This document shows positions 45,722-54,130 of a DNA stretch of 64,000 nucleotides, in pieces. Made by a program: the position numbers and the translations under genes. The DNA lies in NCBI GenBank assembly GCA_001916065.1, contig MNRS01000021.1, positions 4,792-68,791 on the forward strand, in the 5' to 3' direction. This DNA comes from Clostridium sp. 28_17 (GTDB taxonomy: Bacteria > Bacillota > Clostridia > TANB77 > CAG-508). Within the stretch, counting starts at the first letter, position 1, and each line of letters begins with the position of its first letter. The notes under the pieces are model-generated. The model was not told the DNA's origin, did no database searches, and saw only the letters and a program-made list of their open reading frames with translations.

Positions 45722-46660
45722 TTATTTAAATTTATTTAAAACATCTTCTATTTTCTCCTTAGTTGCCAAAAACAATGTATTTGTTGTTGCGGTTGCCGCC
45801 GCTACTCCCATTTGAAGTGATTTTTCATAATTATTATACATTTCATGTCCTGCCAAGAAACCAGCTATCATGGAATCACCTGCTCCGACAGTATTAATAG
45901 CATTTTTTGTATTCAATGCTTTCATTTTGTATGAATATCCATTTTCGTCTAAAAGTACTGCTCCATCACTTCCCAATGATACAATAACATTTTGTGCTCC
46001 TTTTGCTTGTAATTGTTCTGCATACTCAAGTGCTTCATCTTGACTTGATATTTTTATACCAAAAATTTCCTCTAGTTCTTGTTGATTTGGTTTTATTAAA
46101 TATGGTTTATATTTCAATGTTTTAAGTAATAATTCACCTGTTGAATCAACAACTATTTTGATATTTTTGTTTTCTAGTCTTTGGCAAATTTTTTCATAAA
46201 TATTGCTAGATACGCCATTTGGTACACTTCCTGACAATACTAAAGTATCTTCGTTTTTTATTATTTCCAATTTTTTATATAATAATTCAAGATATTTTGA
46301 ATCAATATATGGTCCTTTTGCATTTACTGCCGTTTCTTCTTTTTCTGTATTTCCATTTTTTCCTTTATTTTCTTCTAATATTTTTACGTTTATTCTTGAA
46401 TTGTTGTTTTCTATTTTTATAAAATCTGTTTTTACTCCATATTTTTGCACTTGTTCTTCTATCTCTTTTCCTACAAATCCTGCTATAAATCCCATTGCTG
46501 TTGTCTCTTGTCCTAATGTTTTTAGTACTATTGATACATTTATCCCTTTTCCTCCTGGAAATATATATTCTTCTTTGCTTTTGTTTATTTTTCCAGGTTT
46601 AAAATTTTCTATTTTTATTACATAGTCTATTGCTGGATTGAATGTAATTGTATATATCAT
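45722..46660 (-). CDS. fruK: 1-Phosphofructokinase
   Basis: PfkB-family kinase that turns fructose 1-phosphate into fructose 1,6-bisphosphate. The 312 residues start MIYTITFNPAIDYV and show FPGGKGINVS near 40 and the catalytic NTVGAGDSMIAGFL near 250. The ATG at 46660 is chosen since GGGGG lies before it; an upstream in-frame start is unlikely. First gene of the fructose operon. An inverted repeat lies between the -35-like TTGACA and the ribosome site. Confidence 0.96.
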   Translation of the reverse strand: MIYTITFNPAIDYVIKIENFKPGKINKSKEEYIFPGGKGINVSIVLKTLGQETTAMGFIAGFVGKEIEEQVQKYGVKTDFIKIENNNSRINVKILEENKGKNGNTEKEETAVNAKGPYIDSKYLELLYKKLEIIKNEDTLVLSGSVPNGVSSNIYEKICQRLENKNIKIVVDSTGELLLKTLKYKPYLIKPNQQELEEIFGIKISSQDEALEYAEQLQAKGAQNVIVSLGSDGAVLLDENGYSYKMKALNTKNAINTVGAGDSMIAGFLAGHEMYNNYEKSLQMGVAAATATTNTLFLATKEKIEDVLNKFK

Positions 46661-46673
46661 TTTTTCCCCCTTT

Positions 46674-46717
46674 TGAGACATAAAATACATTTCTATTTTA
46701 TCTCATTTTTCTGTCAA
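46674..46717 (-). promoter_or_regulatory. Putative promoter and operator of the fructose operon
   Basis: TTGACA at 46717..46712 with a poor -10 (TAGAAA, 16 bases). The arms TGAGACATAAAAT and ATTTTATCTCA (46674-46705) form an inverted repeat across the -10 and up to the ribosome site, where a repressor or an RNA hairpin could act. Confidence 0.5.
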
Positions 46718-46766
46718 ATATTGTCTTTTTATTTTTTCTTTTATTTTAAATATTTCCCAAAAACAA

Positions 46767-46793
46767 AAAGAATATTCATTATGAATATTCTTT
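46767..46793 (-). terminator. Terminator after the 202-aa orphan gene
   Basis: AAAGAATATTCAT and ATGAATATTCTTT form a 13-bp stem followed on the minus strand by a T-run. Confidence 0.9.
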
Positions 46794-46816
46794 CTGTAGA
46801 AATAATTTGTTTCCAA

Positions 46817-47425
46817 TTATTTCCATGTTTTTATTTCTTCAATCAAATTGCTGCCCATTTCTTTTTCTTTAGAGTGAGCAATTATATCAAAAAGGTTATT
46901 GATTTTTATTTTGATAAGTTTTATTACTCTTGAAGTTGAATATCTATCGTCTACAATTTTTATATTGTAAATGATTTTTTCTCCTATTCTTACTTCTATC
47001 CTTATCTTATTTTTTTCAATATCAGTCGTTATTATGCGACCGTTTAGTACCTTCTTCTCTTTTTTCAATACTGCTTCCTCCATTTTTTCTTTTTTGTCCT
47101 TCTTTTTTTCAATACCCAAAGTAATTATCTGATTTCCTTGAATAATCAAAATCACTAAGGCTGTATCATTTGCTTGAAAAAATTTCGTTTTCTCTGTTTT
47201 ATCTTCATTTGAGAAATTAATATTATCCATTGAAAATTTGCTCTCTAGTACTTTTGTCATGTTTAATTCAAGACCTTCTTTTTCAATGAAGCTTTCAAAT
47301 TCGTTCCAAGTCCATCCATATTTTTTCATAATACTTGAAACTTGTTCCTTTGTTTCTTTTGTGCACTTAATTTTTAGTGCCTTTGGAGTTGTTCCTTTTG
47401 AAGTTTTCCGAAATAAATTTTTCAT
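46817..47425 (-). CDS. Orphan protein (202 aa)
   Basis: A soluble, Lys-rich protein without a signal peptide or membrane segment. I recognise no domain; the N-terminal part (about 1-60) has a helical, basic character that could bind nucleic acid, and the rest is predicted to alternate strands and helices. AGGAGG is six bases before the ATG. It has its own consensus promoter (47510-47538) and terminator, so it is a single-gene unit. Confidence 0.75.
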   Translation of the reverse strand: MKNLFRKTSKGTTPKALKIKCTKETKEQVSSIMKKYGWTWNEFESFIEKEGLELNMTKVLESKFSMDNINFSNEDKTEKTKFFQANDTALVILIIQGNQIITLGIEKKKDKKEKMEEAVLKKEKKVLNGRIITTDIEKNKIRIEVRIGEKIIYNIKIVDDRYSTSRVIKLIKIKINNLFDIIAHSKEKEMGSNLIEEIKTWK

Positions 47426-47509
47426 TTTTTACCTCCTAGTAGTTACTATTGAAGTTTATATGTAACGTGTGTCTATTTTTGCTCCCGACACTTGGGATAT
47501 GATGAATGT

Positions 47510-47538
47510 ATTATATCACTTTTTATATATTCTGTCAA
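47510..47538 (-). promoter_or_regulatory. Consensus promoter of the 202-aa orphan gene
   Basis: TTGACA (47538..47533) and TATAAT (47515..47510), both perfect, 17 bases apart on the minus strand. The leader to the start codon is about 80 bases long. Confidence 0.85.
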
Positions 47539-47657
47539 ATTATGTAAATTTAAAATATAGTGTATTAAAAATCTGCTGTTTGTTGTGTTGCGCTAATTTT
47601 ACTGGCTGTGAACTGTAACGTTGCTACAACTTTTTTTGTTTTTTTTAATTTTTGGTA

Positions 47658-47686
47658 TGGACTTTTATTTTAAAGTATGTTAATAT
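47658..47686 (+). promoter_or_regulatory. Promoter of tRNA-Leu
   Basis: TGGACT (47658-47663), 17 bases, TAATAT (47681-47686), ending 21 bases before the tRNA 5' end. Confidence 0.6.
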
Positions 47687-47707
47687 AGAAAGGTATTAAA
47701 TATTTAT

Positions 47708-47790
47708 GCCGATGTGGCGGAATTGGTAGACGCACACGACTCAAAATCGTGCGGGAAACCATGTGGGTTCGAGTCCCACCATCGGTACCA
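47708..47790 (+). tRNA. tRNA-Leu (anticodon CAA)
   Basis: An 83-base class II tRNA with encoded CCA. The acceptor pairs GCCGATG with CATCGGT, the anticodon loop CTCAAAA gives CAA, and the variable arm (GCGGGAAACCATG) is extended as for leucine. A strong terminator follows. Confidence 0.96.
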
Positions 47791-47796
47791 AATGTT

Positions 47797-47840
47797 AACA
47801 GCCTTATAAATATTGAAATATCAATATTTATAAGGCTGTT
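47797..47840 (+). terminator. Terminator of tRNA-Leu
   Basis: AACAGCCTTATAAATATTGA and its exact complement form a 20-bp stem with a four-base loop, seven bases after the tRNA. Confidence 0.93.
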
Positions 47841-47874
47841 ATTTATGATTTGTATATATGAACCATAGCAGATA

Positions 47875-47903
47875 TTGCAAATTATGTTAATTTGATGTAT
47901 AAT
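47875..47903 (+). promoter_or_regulatory. Promoter of the zinc-ribbon orphan gene
   Basis: TTGCAA (47875-47880), 17 bases, TATAAT (47898-47903). The leader is about 100 bases and contains the small inverted repeat CTGTCA-AA-TGACAAG. Confidence 0.75.
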
Positions 47904-48012
47904 AGGATGCAAGCAAATATATATATTACCTGTCAAATGACAAGTTAAAATCAAAGGGGGATTAAAAATATTTGTAAAATCAGTATAATCACAATTCAAG
48001 GAGGTAAACAAA

Positions 48013-48744
48013 ATGAGACGTACTGAAAGAAAAAAGATTGAAACCGTAAAAAGTGGAAATCAAATATGGGGACACATAACACTTAACAATTTAGCAAATC
48101 CGGAATCAATACGGATAACAATTAACGGAGATAAGATCAAACCAACTTCGTATGACATATACGGATCACCAGAATTTCCAAAAGAATTAGTAGAATATTA
48201 CAACTGGAAAGAACAAGAAATTCGTATAAAAAATGGTAAAAAAGACTTTATATTAAAAGCAGAAGTCTCATATGAAGAAAGACCTTTTGACATACCAACA
48301 GAGTGTTTTGATTCAAAAGAAGGAATTAAAAAATCTTTAAATAGTTTAAAGGATTTTACTGAAATGTTAAATAATCGTTTAATATTTCATACCATATCTG
48401 GCAATGCTTTAAATGAATTCATAATTTTTGGTAAATATCTTTTAAGTTCTGATGGACAGTTTTTGCTTAGAAATTATTCATTTGGTTCTTCCGTTGTATT
48501 TCCAGATATTATGGAAAAAAGTAAATTTGAACATTTGCTAAATTCCTTTAAAAAAACAGATTCAATTTATAGTAAAAAATTTCCATTTCCACAATTTGGA
48601 GATTTTTGTCCATGTTGTGGCAGAAAATTTTCAATTGATGATGTAAAAAATTCATCTTTTGAATTTTTAAATAAAAAAGTAACACATAAAAATTGCTTTG
48701 AAAACTTTACTACTTTAGAGCAGTTTATAAAAGAAATTAAATAA
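48013..48744 (+). CDS. Orphan protein with zinc-ribbon-like motif
   Basis: A 243-residue soluble protein with no family I recognise. A CPCCGRKFS segment near residue 199 plus a later HKNCF could form a zinc ribbon or knuckle. GGAGG lies upstream of the ATG. It has its own promoter, and the terminator at 48754 serves both this gene and the convergent 785-aa gene. With tRNA-Leu it forms a small plus-strand island. Confidence 0.75.
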   Translation: MRRTERKKIETVKSGNQIWGHITLNNLANPESIRITINGDKIKPTSYDIYGSPEFPKELVEYYNWKEQEIRIKNGKKDFILKAEVSYEERPFDIPTECFDSKEGIKKSLNSLKDFTEMLNNRLIFHTISGNALNEFIIFGKYLLSSDGQFLLRNYSFGSSVVFPDIMEKSKFEHLLNSFKKTDSIYSKKFPFPQFGDFCPCCGRKFSIDDVKNSSFEFLNKKVTHKNCFENFTTLEQFIKEIK

Positions 48745-48753
48745 ATCCCCTAA

Positions 48754-48798
48754 AGTAATAGGAGCAAAGAACTTTGAAAATTCTTTACTCCTATTACT
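48754..48798. terminator. Bidirectional terminator between convergent genes
   Basis: AGTAATAGGAG-AAAGAA and TTCTTT-CTCCTATTACT form a 17-bp stem with one mismatch. It lies between the zinc-ribbon orphan (plus) and the 785-aa gene (minus). Confidence 0.85.
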
Positions 48799-48850
48799 AT
48801 TCACTAGATTCTATAAAAAACTAGAAATACAATTTAATTCAAATAATATT

Positions 48851-51205
48851 TTATTCTTCGATACCTGCTTTTTCCAAGTCTTCCAACTCAACAACTTCAT
48901 AATCAAAAACGGTAATATTCTTAATAATAAAATCTGAAAAATCATCATTGCTATCTTCAAAACTAGCAACATTAAAATTCTTTTTATCTAACAATTTTAA
49001 ATGCAACTTAGACATATCAACAATCATTTTAGTTGATAAATCCATGCCAATAGGCAAAGTCTTGTTTTGATTATCATAAAAAATTATATTTGAAAAAGCA
49101 ATACCTTTACTTCCCTCTTTAATATGTATTTTATATAAATTAATTTTATCTCCGTCAACTTTTACTGCCTCTTGCATTTCCTTTTCTGGGTTGATATTGA
49201 AAATATTAATTTCCTTATTATTCAAAAGTTCTCCGTTAATAGCTTTATATACTGGTAGAGATTCCGGAATGATTCCCTTATCCAGTGCCTTTGTTATATT
49301 TTGTACAATTGATTGTAAAACTAATTTGAAGCCAATTTGTTTTGTATTTTTGTTAACTTCCAAAATATTAAATTTATCTTTTGGTAATTCTCTGTGTCTT
49401 TTATTGTTTATCTTTCTAACTTTTGTTGTATCTTGAATAATGTTTCCAAAAATATCATATTCTTCTTCATTTAAAGATTTTAGTTCTTTTGCTTCTGCTT
49501 TTAAGTCCTTTAGTGCTTTTTCTATTTCTTCTGGCATTATATTATTGGTCTTTATTTTATTTAAAGTATTTATCAAATTAGTTGTTGCAATAAATACACT
49601 GTCTGTATCTTCTCTATCAAGATTTCTTCTTTGCATTTTATCAATTTTTTTGCCAAATTCTTCTAAATCTTCTTCATAATTAAATGTTTTTTCTATTTTC
49701 TTTATTACATTTACTTCTTCTTGCTCGCCCTCTGGAAGTACTTCCATTTCGTCTTTATTGCTATATTTCCAGAATTCGAATATACTCTTTTTATGGCTAT
49801 CTATTTCTTCAATATATTTTGAAGCATTTTCTATTTTTTTTGCCATATTTTTTGTTTTTAATTTTAAAGCATTTATATCCATTAAAAGATTTTTCATTTG
49901 ATTTTCTAATTCTTCTAGTTCTTTGTAACTTGTTATTAATTCTTCTAATGTATATATCTTTTTAATTGGAATTCTTTTCTTTTCTTTTTTTACAGGTTCT
50001 GTTACTTGCACTTCCTCTGTTTGTGTATTTTCTTCTTCTATTATTTCGTCTTCAACTTCTTCATTTTTTATACTTTTATTACTTTTTTTACTATATTTAA
50101 AGTAATATTTGACTTTTCCAAAAAATGATTTTTTGCATTCTAAGAATGTTGATATTTGTTTTTCTTTTGCTAAATATTCAATTTCTTGTGTTGCTGCTAA
50201 TTCTTGTAATTTTTTTATTCTTTTATTAAATGCACGAATTTTGCTTTTTAGTTCTTTTCTTCTTTTTAGTCCTATTTTATATTGTTCTCTTATAAACTCT
50301 ACCATATGTTTATATTCAATCTTTTGTCCATCTAAGTAAAATTCTAATTTTCCTGTTTTATCTATATTTGTATCAAATTTATAGTAATCAGGAATTTCAG
50401 TTTGCAATATAAATAGTGCTTTTAACAATTTATAAAATTCACTTGCCTCTTTTTCGTCTTCTAATTGAATTTTATATGTTGTTTTTATTTTTTCGTATAC
50501 ATTTGTTTCACCTATAATTTGAACTGACATTACATTTTTCTTGTCATATACTTCGTATATTAATGGCCAGTCTTTTGTAAATAGCCATAAATAATTTTCT
50601 ATATCTTCAAATTCAGATTTTTTTAGAATTTTATTTGAATATTTTACATTACTTACTGGTACAAAAACTTTGCCTACTCTTTTGTTTTCTATTTGTCTTT
50701 TCAACAAATAGAAAAATGTTGAATAGTCTGTATCTTCTGTTGGTACTATCATAAAATATTTGTCTGTATTTTCTGAATAGTAAATTTGCCATAAATAGTT
50801 TCCTTGGAATTTTACTTTAAATGGTATTTCTCTACTTAATTGCATTTGTTCTCTTTCAACTTTTTCTACCTCATTTATATCCATATTTCTTAACATATTC
50901 AAAAAAGTTGTATATTTTATGATATTTTCTTCATTTTTACTATCTAAATATTCATAAAGTGGTCTTGCCTTTTTGTATTTTTCATCTAAGTCTGTTAATC
51001 TGTTTGTTGGTGATAATAAAATTTGTATATCTTTTACATCTATGTATCTGTATTGTCTATATTGCTTTTCATCGTAAAATCTTGAAACTCTATATTCTAA
51101 AGGTTCAAATTTTTTTAGATTCTGTGGTATTTTATCTAAGTCTAAACCTAAATATTCAAGTTTTTCTGTTATTCCTTCTACTACTTCTTTCTTTTTTCTA
51201 GGCAA
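48851..51205 (-). CDS. Large coiled-coil protein of unknown function
   Basis: About 785 residues, soluble, with no signal peptide or membrane segment and no domain I recognise. Coiled-coil regions lie at about 320-365, 425-480 and 515-590, with a Glu-rich low-complexity stretch at about 390-415 (EDEIIEEENTQTEE type). The N-terminal 300 and C-terminal 200 residues look globular. The likely start is the TTG at 51205, eight bases after GGAGG; a GTG and an ATG upstream are in frame but lack a ribosome site. It lies between a deacetylase gene and the zinc-ribbon orphan. Confidence 0.7.
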   Translation of the reverse strand: MPRKKKEVVEGITEKLEYLGLDLDKIPQNLKKFEPLEYRVSRFYDEKQYRQYRYIDVKDIQILLSPTNRLTDLDEKYKKARPLYEYLDSKNEENIIKYTTFLNMLRNMDINEVEKVEREQMQLSREIPFKVKFQGNYLWQIYYSENTDKYFMIVPTEDTDYSTFFYLLKRQIENKRVGKVFVPVSNVKYSNKILKKSEFEDIENYLWLFTKDWPLIYEVYDKKNVMSVQIIGETNVYEKIKTTYKIQLEDEKEASEFYKLLKALFILQTEIPDYYKFDTNIDKTGKLEFYLDGQKIEYKHMVEFIREQYKIGLKRRKELKSKIRAFNKRIKKLQELAATQEIEYLAKEKQISTFLECKKSFFGKVKYYFKYSKKSNKSIKNEEVEDEIIEEENTQTEEVQVTEPVKKEKKRIPIKKIYTLEELITSYKELEELENQMKNLLMDINALKLKTKNMAKKIENASKYIEEIDSHKKSIFEFWKYSNKDEMEVLPEGEQEEVNVIKKIEKTFNYEEDLEEFGKKIDKMQRRNLDREDTDSVFIATTNLINTLNKIKTNNIMPEEIEKALKDLKAEAKELKSLNEEEYDIFGNIIQDTTKVRKINNKRHRELPKDKFNILEVNKNTKQIGFKLVLQSIVQNITKALDKGIIPESLPVYKAINGELLNNKEINIFNINPEKEMQEAVKVDGDKINLYKIHIKEGSKGIAFSNIIFYDNQNKTLPIGMDLSTKMIVDMSKLHLKLLDKKNFNVASFEDSNDDFSDFIIKNITVFDYEVVELEDLEKAGIEE

Positions 51206-51260
51206 TTTTCTCTCCTCCATATTTCTATACACATTTTCGTGTATTTATCTTAAACACATT

Positions 51261-52184
51261 TTATTTAATAATTTCATAGAAATTTTTAAATGTATATCCT
51301 TGTTGTTGTAAATATTCAATTACTTTTGGTAATGTTTCTACAGTTATGTGTTTTGCCTGTGCATCATGCATTAAAACTACCAAATTATTTTTCCCCTCTG
51401 TCGTCTTTTGTAAATTGTCCATTAAATATTCTTCTGTTGGATTTGCCTTTTCTGAGTCTCCAGTTAGAGAATTCCAGTCAATATGTAAAATATTGTTTTG
51501 GTCAAGTAGTGTTATTGCCTGTTTTTTTAAATCAGCATATTTTCCCCCTACTGAACCTCCTGGAAATCTGAATAGGTGTGAATTATATTCAGGTACATTT
51601 ATTGTTTTTGCTACGACTTCATTGCACTGATTATATTCATTTAAGACCTGTTCTGGTGACTGATATATACTTGAATATTTGTGTGAATATCCATGGTTTG
51701 CTATATAATGTCCTTCATTATATATTCTGTTTGTTGTTTCTGGAAATACTTGTACTTGGCTACCTAAAACAAAGAATGTTGCTTTAATATTGTATTGTTT
51801 TAGTATGTCTAAAATTTCGTGTGTGTTATTTGATGGTCCATCATCAAATGTTAAATAGGCTATTTTTTCTTGTGAATGATATATGTTTTTTAAGTTTTCT
51901 TTTCCCGCTTCTGTAAGTTGCGGAATTTTAGCCTTTCTTTCCGCTTCTTTTTGCTCTTCTATTTTCTTTTGATTTTGTTCATACTCAGTAATTTGATTTG
52001 CAAATTCTTTTCCTTTTTTTATTCTTATATTTGTATCTACTAGGTAATAAATTGTTAATGCTAGTGTTAAAATTACAACTATTATTGCAATTATTGTAAA
52101 TATCATTCTTTTTTTATCAACATATTTTTTCATACTATAAATGTTATAGCCTTCAAATTGATCTTTGTTCTTAAATATTCCCAT
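51261..52184 (-). CDS. Polysaccharide deacetylase (NodB domain)
   Basis: Membrane-anchored carbohydrate esterase family 4 enzyme, 307 residues. A helix at about 28-50 anchors it; the NodB domain has the metal/catalytic motifs TFDDGPS, NHGYSHKYSS, RFPGGS, DWNSLTGD and LMHDA in order. It probably removes N-acetyl groups from peptidoglycan, as PdaA-type enzymes do; the substrate is inferred. Confidence 0.92.
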   Translation of the reverse strand: MGIFKNKDQFEGYNIYSMKKYVDKKRMIFTIIAIIVVILTLALTIYYLVDTNIRIKKGKEFANQITEYEQNQKKIEEQKEAERKAKIPQLTEAGKENLKNIYHSQEKIAYLTFDDGPSNNTHEILDILKQYNIKATFFVLGSQVQVFPETTNRIYNEGHYIANHGYSHKYSSIYQSPEQVLNEYNQCNEVVAKTINVPEYNSHLFRFPGGSVGGKYADLKKQAITLLDQNNILHIDWNSLTGDSEKANPTEEYLMDNLQKTTEGKNNLVVLMHDAQAKHITVETLPKVIEYLQQQGYTFKNFYEIIK

Positions 52185-52223
52185 TTAAATTCCTCTTTTA
52201 TTTTTTCGTTTCCTTTTGCTACA

Positions 52224-52268
52224 ATTAACAAATTTCTGTTATTCTAACAATATCAGAAATTTGTTAAT
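52224..52268 (-). terminator. Hairpin after metG
   Basis: ATTAACAAATTTCTG and CAGAAATTTGTTAAT form a 15-bp stem around about 15 bases, just after the metG stop. The T-run is weak. Confidence 0.6.
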
Positions 52269-52273
52269 ATTCT

Positions 52274-53848
52274 CTATTTTTTCATTGCTTGTTTTATATA
52301 TTCAATTTCTTCCTCTGCATTTAATCTCATAAATATTGGTTCACCTTTTTCAATTACTTTTGCATTTTTAATTTTGTCATATTCTTTAAGGCTTTCCCAA
52401 GTTTTTAAAGATTCGTCTGCAATTCCGATTTGTCTTAATATATTTTCAGATGTTTCGTCCATAAATGGTTTTATTAATATTGCTATTTTTCTTAAATTTT
52501 CTATTAAATGATACATTGCTGATTTTAATTTTTCTGTGTCTTCTTCTTTTGCTAATTGCCATGGCATTGTTTCGTCAATGTATTTATTTGTTCTTGATAC
52601 AAGTGCCCAGATTTCTTGAATTGAGTTTGCAATTTCGAAGTTTTCAAATAGTTTTTCAAATTTTTCTATTTGCTCTGTACATGCATTTTCTAAACTTTCA
52701 TCAACTTCATTTGGTCTTCCATTGTATTCTGGTACTTGTCCATCAAAATATTTGTTGACCATTGATACTGTTCTGTTTAATAAATTACTTAAGTCATTAC
52801 ATAAATCAAAATTATATCTTTCAACAAATTCTTCTGGTGAGAATAATCCATCTTGTGATGTTGGCATTTCTCTTAATAGGAAATATTTTGTTGCATCTAA
52901 TCCATATCTGTCTATTAAATCTTCTGGATAAATTACATTTCCTTTTGATTTACTCATTTTTCCGTCTTTCATTGTTATCCAGTTATGAACGAATATTGTT
53001 TTTGGTAATGGTAAATCAAGTGCCATCAAGAATATTGGCCAATATATTAAGTGGAATCTTGCAATATCTTTTCCAACGACTTGTACATCTGCTGGCCAGA
53101 ATTTTTTGAATAGTGTTTCGTCATCTGACATGTATCCTAGTGCAGTAAGATAGTTTGTTAAAGCATCTACCCATACATATATTACGTGTTTTGGGTCTTT
53201 TAATACTTTTATTCCCCAGTCAAATGATGTTCTTGTTACACACAAATCTTCTAGCCCTGGTTTTATAAAGTTGTTTATCATTTCTTGTTTTCTGTATTCT
53301 GGTTTGACAAAGTCTGGATGTTCGTCATAGTATTTTAAAAGTCTGTCTGCATATTTTTTCATATTGAAGAAGTATGCTTCTTCTTTCATTGGAACTACTT
53401 CTCTTCCACAGTCTGGACATTTTCCATCTACTAATTGTGTTTGTGTAAAGAATGTTTCGCATGGTACACAGTAAAGTCCTTCGTATTCTCCTTTGTAGAT
53501 GTCTCCTTGTTCCATGAATTTGTCAAATATTTTTTGGACTACTTTTTCGTGTCTTTCGTCTGTTGTTCTTATGAAGTCGTCATATTGTATGTCCATTTTT
53601 GCCCATAGTTCTTTTGCCATTGCTGCCATTTTGTCTACATATTGTTGTGGTGTTTCTCCTGATTCTTGTGCTTTTATTTCTATTTTTTGTCCATGTTCGT
53701 CTGTTCCTGTTAACATGTAACTTTCTTTTCCTTTTAATTTGTTATATCTTTTTAGTGAGTCTGCTACTACTGTTGAGTATGCTGTTCCTATGTGAAATTT
53801 TCCGCTTGGATAGTATATTGGTGTTGTTACATAAAATGTTTTTTTCAT
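52274..53848 (-). CDS. metG: Methionyl-tRNA synthetase, short form
   Basis: Charges tRNA-Met. The 524 residues carry the HIGH-like SGKFHIGTAYS, the zinc-binding CVPCETFF and CPDCG, the KMSKS loop (KMSKSKGN near 300), and the anticodon-binding helical domain. The C-terminal OB-fold dimerisation domain that longer MetG proteins have is absent. GGAG precedes the ATG. No T-box leader was found. Confidence 0.96.
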   Translation of the reverse strand: MKKTFYVTTPIYYPSGKFHIGTAYSTVVADSLKRYNKLKGKESYMLTGTDEHGQKIEIKAQESGETPQQYVDKMAAMAKELWAKMDIQYDDFIRTTDERHEKVVQKIFDKFMEQGDIYKGEYEGLYCVPCETFFTQTQLVDGKCPDCGREVVPMKEEAYFFNMKKYADRLLKYYDEHPDFVKPEYRKQEMINNFIKPGLEDLCVTRTSFDWGIKVLKDPKHVIYVWVDALTNYLTALGYMSDDETLFKKFWPADVQVVGKDIARFHLIYWPIFLMALDLPLPKTIFVHNWITMKDGKMSKSKGNVIYPEDLIDRYGLDATKYFLLREMPTSQDGLFSPEEFVERYNFDLCNDLSNLLNRTVSMVNKYFDGQVPEYNGRPNEVDESLENACTEQIEKFEKLFENFEIANSIQEIWALVSRTNKYIDETMPWQLAKEEDTEKLKSAMYHLIENLRKIAILIKPFMDETSENILRQIGIADESLKTWESLKEYDKIKNAKVIEKGEPIFMRLNAEEEIEYIKQAMKK

Positions 53849-53931
53849 ATTCTCCTTACCTCTTTCCTTACTTTGGGGATGCTTTCTTTTTTGTTTTGCT
53901 TTTCCCGTCTTTCTCTTATTTTTTCTTACTT

Positions 53932-53960
53932 ATGTTATCACATTTTTGGTGGTTTGTCTA
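53932..53960 (-). promoter_or_regulatory. Putative promoter of metG
   Basis: TAGACA (53960..53955), 17 bases, TAACAT (53937..53932) on the minus strand. The rest of the 280-base gap up to the divergent gene holds nothing else that I recognise. Confidence 0.5.
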
Positions 53961-54059
53961 GGAATATGTTTATCTTTTCAAATAATATTTTATAATTTCG
54001 TTACAGCATATTGGTCTTGAGCATTTAAACAACGTATTTATTCATTTTTCATTTTTCTC

Positions 54060-54088
54060 TTGTAGCCTCCTCTTCATTATGATATAAT
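54060..54088 (+). promoter_or_regulatory. Promoter of the murT-gatD fusion
   Basis: TTGTAG (54060-54065), 17 bases, TATAAT (54083-54088) on the plus strand, about 40 bases before the start. Confidence 0.75.
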
Positions 54089-54130
54089 CTATTAAATTAT
54101 AAAAATCGACATTTGAAAGGACTGATAAAA

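Noticed and set aside
47670..48011. 113-aa ORF on the minus strand containing DGGTRTHMVSRT
   Set aside because: It is the antisense of tRNA-Leu and its terminator; this is a familiar false ORF over tRNA genes and it has no ribosome site.
53849..54059. Possible T-box riboswitch before metG
   Set aside because: I found no T-box sequence and no specifier-loop arrangement; only a plausible promoter.
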